DNA of 64,000 nucleotides from Pinus tabuliformis (lineage: Eukaryota > Streptophyta > Pinopsida > Pinales > Pinaceae): contig CM062814.1 in assembly GCA_031772625.1 (NCBI GenBank), forward strand, positions 361,991,750 to 362,055,749. Reading direction: 5' to 3'. A model generated the notes under the pieces. The model made no database searches, was not told the DNA's origin, and saw only the letters and a program-made list of their open reading frames with translations. Shown here piece by piece: positions 34,285 through 44,968 of the stretch; position 1 is the stretch's first letter, and every line of letters begins with the position of its first letter. The translations under genes and the position numbers were made by a program.

Positions 34285-35148
34285 ATCCCCCCCTTTGGAC
34301 TTGATGGCAACAACAACACCAAGTCCCTCTCCCCCTTTGACATCAAGGGCAAAGGATGAACCAAGATATATTCTCCCTCTGACATACATTATGTTGTTCA
34401 TGCTCCCCCTAAGTACATGCTGAATTCTCTCATTGAGCTCCCCATTTGTACATGCTGAGATGCACTGAAACCGTCCATGCTCCCTCTGGGCACAAGCAGA
34501 GTCTGCAGAAATATTTTCTAAAAGAATATCATGACTCTATAACTCAACTATGTGAGGATGACCTTCCTATCACCAATGAATCATACATACATCCATCTCC
34601 CAACCAAGTGGGGATATATGAAATTTGACTCATCCACCCAACCAAGTGGGGATATACCAATTTTTTATACATGATAGAAACAATAAATATTATATCATCC
34701 ATCCCATGTAAAGTGGGGATACAAATTACATCATTTGTCTTAGAGGACTCATTCAAATGTATGAGAAGATATATCACACCCTAGAATTTTACATGACTTA
34801 AGTAACAAATGGTATAAATATCTAAAACCATAGCTGGACTCATCAACCATAATGCCAAAAATGTTGAATGTAGGTGAAGGCTAATGCTCCCCCTGAACCT
34901 GTGCTACCAGTGCATTGTTAGTAGGTCAATGATCAAGGCATCTTTGTAAGTCATATAAGAATTAATAAACAAAGCATATCGATAGACATTAATCATTAAT
35001 ATCATTGAGATCACCCATATCAAAGCCCGCCCCACTGTTTTTCTTGTCTGGAAAACATATGCGCTCCTTGAGCCACAGAAACCCCCGTGTGTATGCAACA
35101 ATAATTCATGAAACACGTGTATAATAACCGTTCTCTGAAAAATTGGAT
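34285..35148 (-). other. Copia-C 3' untranslated region and polypurine tracts
   Basis: From the pol stop at 35149 to the LTR. The polypurine tract (minus aaaggggggga) is 34285-34297. Further C-rich plus-strand tracts near 34325, 34375, 34405 and 34435 (ccccctttgac, ctccccctaag, gctccccat) are extra purine tracts on the minus strand. Three copies of caaccaagtggggatata-like sequence lie at about 34595-34617, 34635-34656 and 34700-34723. No gene is seen. Confidence 0.55.
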
Positions 35149-36825
35149 TTAACAGCAGGATGATGCAACAACTACTCCCAGCTTTTGTTTGAGATATTCA
35201 AATGTCTCTCTGGGCAGTGGTTTAGTGAATATATCAGCAACTTGTTCTTTGGACGGAGCATACTCCAATTTAACCTTTTTTTCAAGCACTTGTTCACGTA
35301 GAAAATGGTACTTGATGGGTATGTGCTTGGTCTTGGAGTGCATGACTGGATTCTTTGAAATACTGATGGTACATGTATTAACACATAGAATGGATATGGG
35401 TGGAGTACATGTGATCTGAATGTCTTGCAAGGTTTACATCATCCAAAGTAGTTGTTTGTAGCAAGGTGCAACAACCACATATTCTGCTTCAGCTATAGAT
35501 AACACAATTTAACTTTCTTTATTGCTAAACCAAGACACTAACCTGGAACCCATATAGAATGCACCACCACTACTACTTTTTCTGTCGTCAACACTTCCTG
35601 CCCAATCTGGATTTGTATATGCATGAAGAGTAAGATTGTATCTCTAGGATACCATAAACCAAAGTTCTTATCCTTGAAGATATTTGAAAATTCTTTTGAC
35701 TACCTGAAGGTGTGATTCCTCTGGATTTGCTTGGAATTTTCCAACTATTCCTACTGCATGCATGATGTCAGGTTGGGTACCTGTTAGATAAAGCAGACTG
35801 CCAATCATAGATCTATAAGTTGGTTGATTTACTACTACTAATTCATGATTTGAGATGAGACTGCATCCTGTCACCATTGGGGTATGTACAGATTTAGAAT
35901 TTTCCATGTCGTACTTTTTCAAGATCTATTTGAGATACTTGGTTTGTGAAACAAAAATGACATCTTTATTTTGTTGAACTTGTAGACCAAGAAAATAGGT
36001 AAGTTCACCAAGCAAGGACATTTCAAATTATTGTTGCATTACTAAAGCAAAATTCTAACTCGTGGATTCTTCATTGCTACCAAAAATGATATCATCAACA
36101 TAGACAACAATAATTGGAAATTTATCAGTTTCAATCTTTGTATATAGGTTGTAATCTACTGAACCTTTTGAAAAACCTTGTTGGTGTAGATATTTGTGAA
36201 GGTGGTAATACCAGGCCATTGCAGCCTGTTTCAAACCATATAGAGACTTTTTGAATCTACATACAAGTTTTGCATCATTTCCAACAATGAATCCTTCTGG
36301 TTATTCAATATAAACTTCTTCTTCTAAATCTCCATTAAGGAAAGTATATTTTACATCCATTTGGTATACTTTGAATTTCTGAAAGCTAGAAAGAGGAAGA
36401 AACATCCTTATGGCTTCGAGTCTAGCAACAGGCGCAAAAGTTTCTTCAAAATCTATACCTTCTTGTTGAGCATACCCTTTAGAAACAAGTCTGGGCTTGT
36501 TTCTAAGGACTTATCCATTTTCATTCAGCTTGTTTTTGAATATCCATTTAGTTCCTATAATATTTTTATCATGAGGTCTAGGAACTAATTCCCAAGTATT
36601 ATTCTTTTCAATTTTCTCAAGTTCTTCATTCATGGCCTTGACCCAACATTCATCTTTGTATGTTTCATTTACATTTTGAGGTTCAGTGGAGGATAGTAAT
36701 GCTAGATAGCTTGAGGTATCTGCAATAGTTCTTCTTGTTTGTACACCTGCCTCTTTTTCCCCTAAAATTTGAGTTTCTGGATGATTTTTCTTAACATACC
36801 TGGACGAAATCTTTTCTTCTATCAT
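35149..36825 (-). pseudogene. pol: Copia-C reverse transcriptase and RNase H
   Basis: Read on the minus strand: [67 protein letters not shown], the active site VVYVDDIIFGSN (near 36095, both Asp intact), then YLTGTQPDIMHAVGIV, WAGSVDDRKSSSG, SIAEAEYVV, KTKHIPIKYHFLREQV and ADIFTKPLP. This is the complete copia RT-RNase H order. About ten stops, mostly at Gln or Trp codons, interrupt it. The final stop is at 35149. Confidence 0.88.
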
Positions 36826-37814
36826 TTTCTCTTCTTCTGGTGCTTCATTGGTTTCTTCTTCAATATCATCGTGATTTGATGTGGGAAAATAATCGCCATC
36901 TTTGTCATTATTATAATATTCTACTTTTATCTGTTTTGGATTTTTGCATGCTTCATCAACTACAACATCAATATTTTCAACAATTTTCCCAAGTATTTTA
37001 TTATAACATTTATATCCTTTACTTCGGGAAGAGTAACCAAGAAGAATACCTTCATCTGCTCTGGGCTCAAACTTACCAAGTTTTTCATCAGTCCTTTTGA
37101 TATAACATTTTCTTCCAAAAACTTTAAGTATTTTATAGTAGGAGTCTTACCATACCAAAGTTCATGTGGAGTTTGAGTGTTATTTACCCGAACATTTTCT
37201 TGGTTGAGAATAGTTACAACAGCGAATGTAGCTTCACCCAAGAAGGTTGCAGGAGTTCCAGATTGATCTAGCATAGCTCGAGCCATTTATTTAATAGTTC
37301 TGTTCATTCTTTCTACCACTCCATTTTGCTGAGGAGTCCTTGCGGTGGAGAATTGCCTTTTTATTCCATGTTGTTCACAAAAGTCAAAGAATTCATTTGA
37401 GGTAAATTCCCCTCCTCGAGTAGATCTAAGGCATTTGATTTTTAGATCTGATTCATTTTCAACCAATGCTTTGAAGGCTTGGATCTTTTCAAATGCTTCA
37501 TATTTATGCTTTAGAAGACCTATCCAACACATTCTGGAGAAATCATCAATGAACAAAATAAAATATTCTTCTCCACGAGGTGACTTTTTCCTTGATGGTC
37601 CACATAAATCAGTGTGGACAAGTTTAAGAGGCTTACTAGCTGACCCTTCTTCTTCCATGAATTGAGCTCTGTTTTGCTTACCGATTTGACACAGTTTGCA
37701 TATTGTATTTTTAGGGATGCTCGTATATGGAAGATAACAAACAACCTTGAATCTGCATGCTTTTCTTATTTGAGAAAAGCTTCGATGTCCCAATATTCTA
37801 CATGCCACAACCAA
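36826..37814 (-). pseudogene. pol: Copia-C integrase, second catalytic residue changed
   Basis: The zinc part is degenerate (WLWHVEYWD, then ICKLCQIGKQNR). In the core, Asp in LVHTDLCGP and Glu in NGVVERMNR are present. The second Asp, expected in RSDRGGEF, is Thr (RSTRGGEF; codon ACT at 37419-37421). The downstream part has QTPHELWYGKTPTIKYLKF, then a frameshift, then EGILLGYSSRSKGYKCYN. One stop lies at NRTIK*MARAM. Confidence 0.85.
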
Positions 37815-38200
37815 TTTTCATCATTTTTGCTTAGATAGCATTGTTGTTGTCCTCCCTTGAGTATGTATAAGTTGTTTGGTGTTCTTTTACCATTGATCAC
37901 AATCTCTCTTATATCAAGCTCATGAACAACACATACGTTTGACCGAAAGATCACTTCATTTCCTTGATCACACATTTGGCTCACACTCAACATGTTATGC
38001 TTTAAACCATCTACATACATAACATTTCCAACTTTAACCTTTTCTTTCAAGAAAATAGAGCCTTTACCTTTTATGACAGCAGGAGTGTCGTTTCCAAATG
38101 AGAGATTCTTTTCCTTTTCTAAGGCATTATATGAGTGAAGTTTTTCTTTGTCACCTGCCATGTGTTTTGAGCATCCACTATCGATGTACCATTGATTTTA
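37815..38200 (-). pseudogene. pol: Copia-C protease
   Basis: WYIDSGCSKHMAGDKEKL on the minus strand near 38160-38200 has the intact Asp-Ser-Gly. It continues AVIKGKGSIFLKEKVKVGNV, MLSVSQMCDQG and NNLYILKGGQQ into integrase. The frame is open from 38161 to 37766. Confidence 0.82.
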
Positions 38201-40026
38201 TTTTCCTTTTGCATATAAGGCTATACCACATGTTTCTGTTTGAGATTCTTTCCTTCTCCGTATCTTGGGATTTAATGGATTTTGCTCCTTTTGAGATGCT
38301 TGTCGAAATTTGCTCCTGCATTTAGATTCTTGATGACCAAAGTTGTTACAGATTGAGCATTCTATTTCATTTTCAAGAAGAGAAATGTTATTATAGGAAA
38401 TTTTCTCGATCCCTATTACATTCCTTTGATTTTGTGCTTCTTTGGTCATTATGGTTTTATAAGCAACACATTGAGCATCTATGTGTCCAAATTATGACAT
38501 CAAAAACATTTCCCATTAAAGAAATTCCTATGACTATCGAATCTATTGACTTGGTGATTGTAGTTTCTATTGATATTCATCTTTGGAGCAAATTGAGTGT
38601 GATTTACCTGAGGTTGGTTGTGGCTTCTATTCATCCTTAGAGTAAATTGAGTCTGATTTACTTGGTGATCTGCTTTATGCCTTTGCAGATGATTGTCATA
38701 CTATTCACTGGTATTTGTTGCATCAAGATAGCTTTTGGTAGAGGTTGATGAATTTTGTGATTGAGATGCTTCTTTAGTATATCCAAGACCTGTCTTTATT
38801 AGAGGAGAACACCGAACTTTGATAATTTCATTTAAAGTTTCTGATCCTTTAGCAAATCTAAGATTGAGATATTTCGTTTTCTTAAGATCCTTTCTTAGAC
38901 CCATAGTTTCACATTATAGTTTTTAATTGTGTTTTTCTTTTTCAACAAGTTGGCATGTTAACGTATCTATAATCATATTATTTTCTTCTAAATCGATTTT
39001 GATTTTAGATATTTCTTCATGAAGGTCTTCCTCTTCTAAGGCATCCCAAAAGTTATCATCATCATAAGCCATGAGAAGTCTGTAATCTTGTCTAGTTTCA
39101 TCTTCATCACTATTAGATAAACCATCACTATATTCATAAGTATAGTAACTCCTTTTATTCACAACTTGTTTTCTATTCCCTTTTGCATATTCCTTTCCTT
39201 TTTCAATTTTATCTTTATGAGGACATCTGGCAGCATAATGACCGACTCTGCCACAAGAAAAGCATTTGAAGGGTAACTTACCTCTGAACCTTCCAGAACC
39301 CCGTTGAAGCTTTTTGACAAAGTTTACCTCATCTTCTTCTTCTGAAATATGTCCTGATTCATTGGGCTCTTCCTTTCCTTTTGCTAAAGCTTTTAATGTG
39401 GCTTCTCTCATATCTAATGGTCCTCCTTTTCTCATCTCAAAGGTAGTTAAGATTCCGTGAAGCTACGTCATAGTGATATTTTGCAGATCCTATTTTTCTT
39501 CTATGGTAGACACTTTGGATTCAAATTTAGCAGAAAAGGATCTCAAAACTTTCTCAACTAAGGTAACTTCCTTAATTTCTTCACCCAGATTCTTCAAACA
39601 ATTGACAACCTCATCTATACGTAGGAAGTAACTAGCTATAATTTCATCACTATGCATTTTAAGAGTTTCATACTGAATTCTGAGAGTTTGAAGCTTAGCA
39701 CGTTTTACCTAAGAGTCTTCTGTGTAGCTTAGAATGATTTTTTCACATATTTATTTGGTTGATTTGAGCTACATGACCTTGACAAACTCTGATTGTGACA
39801 AACTTCCTAATAAAGTATTGACAACTCTGGCATTGGTTTCATATTGCTTTTTACCTGCAGTATCTGTAGGAATTATTGTTGGAAATGTATATCCTCCTTC
39901 CACAATTTCCTAGACGTTCGTTCCAAGTGATTGTAGATAGGTTGTGGTTCCTATTTTCCAACAAACAAAGTTTCTCCCATCAAAGATTACCAGTCTGATG
40001 GATCCCGCGCTTTCTTGATTACTCAT
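38201..40026 (-). pseudogene. gag: Copia-C gag with CCHC knuckle
   Basis: Starts at ATG 40024-40026 (MSNQESAGSIRLVIFDGRNF, VCWKIGTTTYLQSLG), the usual copia gag opening. It continues KRAKLQTLRIQYETLKMHSD and FLRIDEVVNCLKNLGEEIKE. The zinc knuckle is CFSCGRVGHYAARC near 39240, a perfect CX2CX4HX4C, inside the open frame 38923-39435. An acidic region follows (DNFWDALEEEDLHEEI). A second CX2C motif (CSICNNFGHQESKC) near 38350 precedes protease. At least five stops lie in the N-terminal half. Confidence 0.85.
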
Positions 40027-40072
40027 GATGATGGATCTCCCTTCAAGTGATCAAGCTTCCTCTGAAGGACCT

Positions 40073-40084
40073 ACTCTGATACCA
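40073..40084 (-). other. Primer-binding site of Copia-C
   Basis: Minus strand tggtatcagagt, complementary to the 3' end of initiator methionine tRNA and typical of copia elements. It lies two bases from the 5' LTR. Confidence 0.85.
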
Positions 40085-40667
40085 ATTGTTGGAAATAATA
40101 CTGAGAGGGGGGGTGAATCAGTATTATTTGATCTAAAATTTATTTCCCAAACATATTTATATACGCTACTTTAGTGAAGCGAACTAGCGTGTACATGCGA
40201 TTGTACTTAAATAATTCAGCGTATATGCAAAGAACTTTTGATTTAGAAAATTTATCATGTATTAAGCTTAAATTAGTATATCAGAGATTTATAAGATAGT
40301 GCAGTAAAAGCATAATAAAGCATCACACATAAGCAACACACATGAACACCAAGATATAAGGTGGAAACCCAATGTGGGTAAAAACCACCTGATGTTGTCG
40401 TCTTTGTCTTCTTTTAATAGTAAGAAAATATGTTTATAATCTTGTACTGGTGCAGACTCATACCAGTACGTAGGCACCCACCTGCAGAAGGCTACAACCT
40501 TCTCTCGTTCTCCAGCATCTAATGTAAGGGAGTTACAACCCCATAGCTCTTGTACTAGCGAATATGTTTACTAACACATAGCTGCCAGCCTACAGAAAAC
40601 TCCACTCTTCCACTAGGAACCATGTTTCATGAATTTACAGACTAGATACTCCTGGAACCCAACACCA

Positions 40668-41703
40668 TATTATAGAAATTTTTGGGCACTACAACCCCAA
40701 GCATAAAATGTCCATAAACCAAGGGCTCCTAATTCCCTAAAAGTGTTGTTCCAACCCCTAAAGGAACAAGGTCAACTGATTACAGCTTCTCCCAGAAGTT
40801 CTCCATAAAAAACCACTCAGAACTGGTCAAAACAGGATCATTTCACCTGCTCCATAGGCAAAGTGCGTTGCATCTCACCTAAGTACACTATGTGGGTGCA
40901 TTGCATTTCAAAAATCCCTTCTATGGGGTGCGATGGGCGAGAAGAGACAAATGTCAGTGTCAATCCGCGAGGTGGAGAGGCATAGAATCTTCCAGAAACT
41001 TCTCCTGTGACGCTTGCCTCTCTGAATTCGACCAAGGATGAGTAAGAGATCATCAATCTCCAAGTGGAAGCAAGAACTATCAAAGGGAAGACACTAATCA
41101 AATCACAAGCTGACTGATCTCCCTTATAGATATCTATATATGGATCCCTCATCCCAGAGATCCAGAGGCTGGAATTTTTCATCTTGTAAGGAATTGTTCT
41201 TGGTTTCTTGAGGCAACATCACAGTGTTGGGTGATCTAAGCTTTGCATGAGGTGAAGAAGGGCTTATCTGCTAAGAGGATGATGCTGGGTCAGAACAACT
41301 GGTTGTAACTCTCTTGGCTCTTTCTTGATTATCAATAAAGCTATTCAAGTTTTCCTCCATACTCTTGTGTAATCTATGTTTTGTGCATTTGTATGGTCAA
41401 TTTACATCTGATCCTAGATTGTTTATGATTATAGATCCATGTTCTCGTATAGTGTTATGCTACTTTGATTCTATAGGTACTCTGTGAAGCTGGGTATACA
41501 AGGAAGCGAGTATCAAAGGACTATCAGAAGAGAGAGGAATCGAGCAAGGAACCAAGCGCAAGATAGAGGTTGGTCTCTTTTATTGTTCTCTCATCTATCT
41601 TTCATAAAGGAAAACGAAAGCAATTTTACTTTGTTTGTTTCTAAGGTAGCTACCACACCTTAGTGGGATTAGTAGTTCTGCATAGACACTTTTCCCTGTA
41701 ACA
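40668..41703 (+). mobile_element. Solo LTR of family S1 with TSD cacca
   Basis: 1036 bp starting TATTATAGAAAT (first G changed to A) and ending CCCTGTAACA. The TSD cacca is perfect (40663-40667 and 41704-41708) and splits the Copia-C LTR where the other copy reads acaccacaat without a break. It carries TATATATA at about 41135-41141 and AATAAA at 41334-41339, giving plus orientation. No internal region is present, so it is a recombined solo LTR. The same family lies at 1-897. Confidence 0.88.
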
Positions 41704-42451
41704 CACCACAATATGAAGGCCACGTTTCATCTAATTTTCATACTGGACCCATCAACAACATTAAAACTCAAAAAAACATAACTGTAATATAACCATCAAA
41801 TACATCTGCATCAACCAATCACTGAAACTCAATCATCACTTTCTGAATCAACCACAAATAAATCAATCAATCACTTGACAACCCATCATCACTGTGGCAA
41901 ATCACAATGAATCAATCTAATCATTCAGAACACTGTCACTAGAACACAGTCACCAGAACCCAAAGCAGAACCCAGAACTCTGCAACAGCAAACAGAAACA
42001 ACTGAAACTTTAAAAATCATACTTCATAAGGTATATGCTACTTCCATGTGTTTAACCAGCGTGTATACACACTTTTACGAAAGTGAACCTGCGTACAGAT
42101 CTGTAAATGCTAACTCAAAACATCACAACCATTTCAAACTTCAGCCGTACCTAGATCATCATATTTACAGAATAAAACACGCGTCAGTATTTAGATCTAG
42201 ACTTTTCAAGATAAAACCACATAATGATAATATGTTTAAGCTTTTATGATCCCGTTCCATCAACCTTCATCAGCCATATAGGTGCCTCCTTATATCAGAT
42301 CAAGAAAACCATCAGAAGCTCATTAACATGCATATATGATCCATCACCTCATAAGATATTCAGAATACTTGCTCACCTGGCCTAATGATCTTCTCCTCCT
42401 TATATAGTTTTAGGCCTTTCTCAATACCATGGACCAAAACTACTTATGACC

Positions 42452-44244
42452 TGTTAGCCCCTGAGGTGCAGTGCAACTACTTTTAGGGGAGGTGTCCCCT
42501 GTTTCAGCTCTGATGGCCACATCTCCTCTTGCTCCTCTTTGACCATAAACTAGACTTCAAAATATTACTCTCGCATCTATAATTGCATCAGGTCCTGATC
42601 CAAATGGATCCAAATATGCTCTCTAAGTCTTCAAAAGCTAGTAAAATTAGGCCAAAGACCAAAACAATCGTTTGAGGAGAACCCTTAGAATGGTGGAAAA
42701 ACACTATCGGGAGGCAAGAAACACATAAAAATAGTGAAAAACAGAGTATCAGAGGCATAAACAGTGAAATGCATAGTCGTCGTCAGATCTAGCTGACCAA
42801 CGGTCTAGATCTGTTCAGCGGGTCACAATTGGTGGTCACAATCAGTGGAGGCAATCGGTCGATTCAGGGCGGACCGTATGAAACTTGTGATGGAAATCGG
42901 TGATGCAACGTGGACCGTCGATCAAGCACACAGATCAACGACCCACGTTGAATCGCAAGATCTCTATCAGAAAATACAAGGAGTGCTTACATTATCCTAG
43001 GGCATGAGCGATGTGCGATGCAATGAATCAGACCTAACAGTTATATAAATAATATTGCATAAGATTTGAGATCTACCGAAAGGCATTTTCCTATGTATTT
43101 TGCATATTTTCGTTATTTAAAAAAATTCAAAGGGGCAGCACCGATGTGATAAAACCCGAGCCCGAAGGGGTTCGGGAATGAAAATATATAATATTTCAGA
43201 TCCGCCAAAGCCATTTTTTCAAGATTTTTAGTGTTTTTAATGTATTTCAAAATACAAAGGGAAGACTAGGAACAGGCTATTTGAGACTTGCTATAGTGAT
43301 AAGGACAGACCTGATAGAGGAATAGACCGTGTTTAAGGACTCTTGAAGTTTGAAATGGACAGAGCTTGGTGGGATTTCACAGTTTTGTCGTGTTTTTTTG
43401 TGTAAAATAGAAAACAATCATTGTTAGTAATTGAAAGGATTTCAAAGGCCCGAAGACCCATTCCATCACAGAATAGAGGCCGGGAGATAGATACTACGAG
43501 ACAGAATGTCAGAAGGGGAATGTCAACAACGCAACACAACCAAACCAACAAATAATCATGTAGCATTGTTGGCACGAGCAAGCCACCTGACAGTGCAACA
43601 CATTTACCAAAATTTGGTTACTATGCTGTTAGAGAAAGAAACCTCCAAGCTCATGTGTGCCTAGATAGATTAAGACACCTCGAGGCTTTGAGAGCATGGG
43701 AGCATTATAAAAAGCCTATAAATGGCTAAAAGTTAGAAGTATGAAGGGTTCAACTTTCGGAGACTGTGAAGACTCTGCTCCTCTAAGCTTCTCATCTTCA
43801 TTCCAGCAATATAATCTTCTTTTGCTGTTACATGTTCAATTCCCATTTTCTCCTCCATTCTATGCTTGCATTTGAATAGGTTATTCATGTTTTCTTCTGT
43901 GACTAATGCCAGATAACTGTCATCTTATCTCTACATTGATAAATTAGATTCGCAAGCTTCATTTTCTTTCTATAGTTAGCCATTCATATGTGTTTATGTA
44001 TGCATCTGCTAGTACGTATTCTCCATCTATCTATTGAATCTATAAACTATTGAGCATTAGTGGTCTAAAGCCTTGTAAAGCTGAGGGTGTTCATGCATGT
44101 CTTGAGTGAGAAAAGAGTTGAAATAGTCACCTGACTTGATACAAATCATCATCCATTCCCATATTTTAGAGAACAATATTGAAGATTTATATGTTACCAG
44201 GGATCTCTAAGTTACAACCTAGGAGAGTTCCTGGAGTGATAACA
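42452..44244 (+). mobile_element. Solo LTR of family S2 with TSD tgacc/ggacc
   Basis: 1793 bp from TGTTAGCCCC to GTGATAACA. It is flanked by tgacc (42447-42451) and ggacc (44245-44249), and lies where the other Copia-C LTR reads continuously. TATAAATG near 43708 suggests plus orientation. The 82-codon minus frame at 43333-43581 shows no domain. No other copy of this family was seen in the window. Confidence 0.85.
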
Positions 44245-44548
44245 GGACCAATACCTTGGAACAAATATTTCAGACTAATTACCTTGGGTTAAATACCTTG
44301 GACCAAAAAGTTTGTTTTTCCAAGATATACGGAGTTTTCCTTCTATGAAAGTGTGTGTGTACGTATATGATCCTTTTGTTCAGTAAACCTACGTGTATAT
44401 GTAGATTGGACAAGGTGAACTTGCGTATACCTCTCTTTCTTCATTCTTTGTAGTCTGATATGTAATTATTTGACATGTTGCACTGTGAGCTTTCATTTGA
44501 GTGAGTTGCCATCAAGGAAAACACCTGTATCATAATGCCAACAAGAGC

Positions 44549-44932
44549 CTCATCTTCCTTCCTGAACAACATATCACACGAATACAACCATTCAATTCAA
44601 GGTGTGATGTTTTTTTCTCTCTTATTATTATCGATACCTATATATACTATTACATCGAGGGATATATCCTCAAAATACCATGGTCCATAAACCACGAACT
44701 CCCTAAAACAATATATGATGGTCCGAAAACCATTCATATTTTACAACATTACATTATTTTTACAAAAAGGAGGGGCTTCGACTCACTTTGATGCCCTTAT
44801 ACCACACGGTATATTCCAACTATTTTGTTGTGTGGTCGACTTCGCACTCCACTACATTCTCCATTATGCACTATCTCCACAAAAATGCAGAGTTTTTGCC
44901 AAAAACTAGGCCAAGTTGAGCTGCGCCCAACA
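44549..44932 (-). repeat. Gypsy-3 3' LTR, start part
   Basis: On the minus strand it starts TGTTGGGCGCAGCTC (44932), like the starts of the Gypsy-1 and Gypsy-2 LTRs. CCATGGTCC at 44678-44686 lies upstream (minus direction) of the TATA stretch 44639-44646. The second half continues at 32695 beyond Copia-C. Confidence 0.85.
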
Positions 44933-44968
44933 GGCCCCCAACACTCACATGTGACTCATCCCAAGTCA
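44933..44968 (-). other. Polypurine tract and stem-loop of Gypsy-3
   Basis: Minus strand agtgttgggggcc directly precedes the LTR. TGACTTGGGATGAGTCA (44952-44968) is the third copy of the hairpin seen in Gypsy-1 and Gypsy-2, beginning at the accessory stop codon. Confidence 0.6.

Larger units (their letters stand above)
32696..44543 (-). mobile_element. Copia-C, Ty1/copia element with perfect TSD
   Basis: LTRs 32696-34284 and 40087-44543 bound gag, protease, integrase, RT and RNase H in copia order on the minus strand. The TSD agagc is identical on both sides (32691-32695, 44544-44548). The insertion lies in the LTR of Gypsy-3. The 5' LTR carries two further solo LTRs; without them it is about 1.62 kb against 1.59 kb for the other. 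Pol frames are long and only moderately damaged. Confidence 0.9.
40087..44543 (-). repeat. Copia-C 5' LTR holding two solo LTRs
   Basis: Begins TGTTGGAAATAATACT at 40087 and ends AATGCCAACA at 44543. The LTR sequence proper is 40087-40667, 41709-42451 and 44250-44543 plus TSD copies; removing the two inserts gives about 1618 bp. GGTCCATGG (minus) is at 42427-42435, upstream of its TATA. The right end is followed by TSD agagc. Confidence 0.88.
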
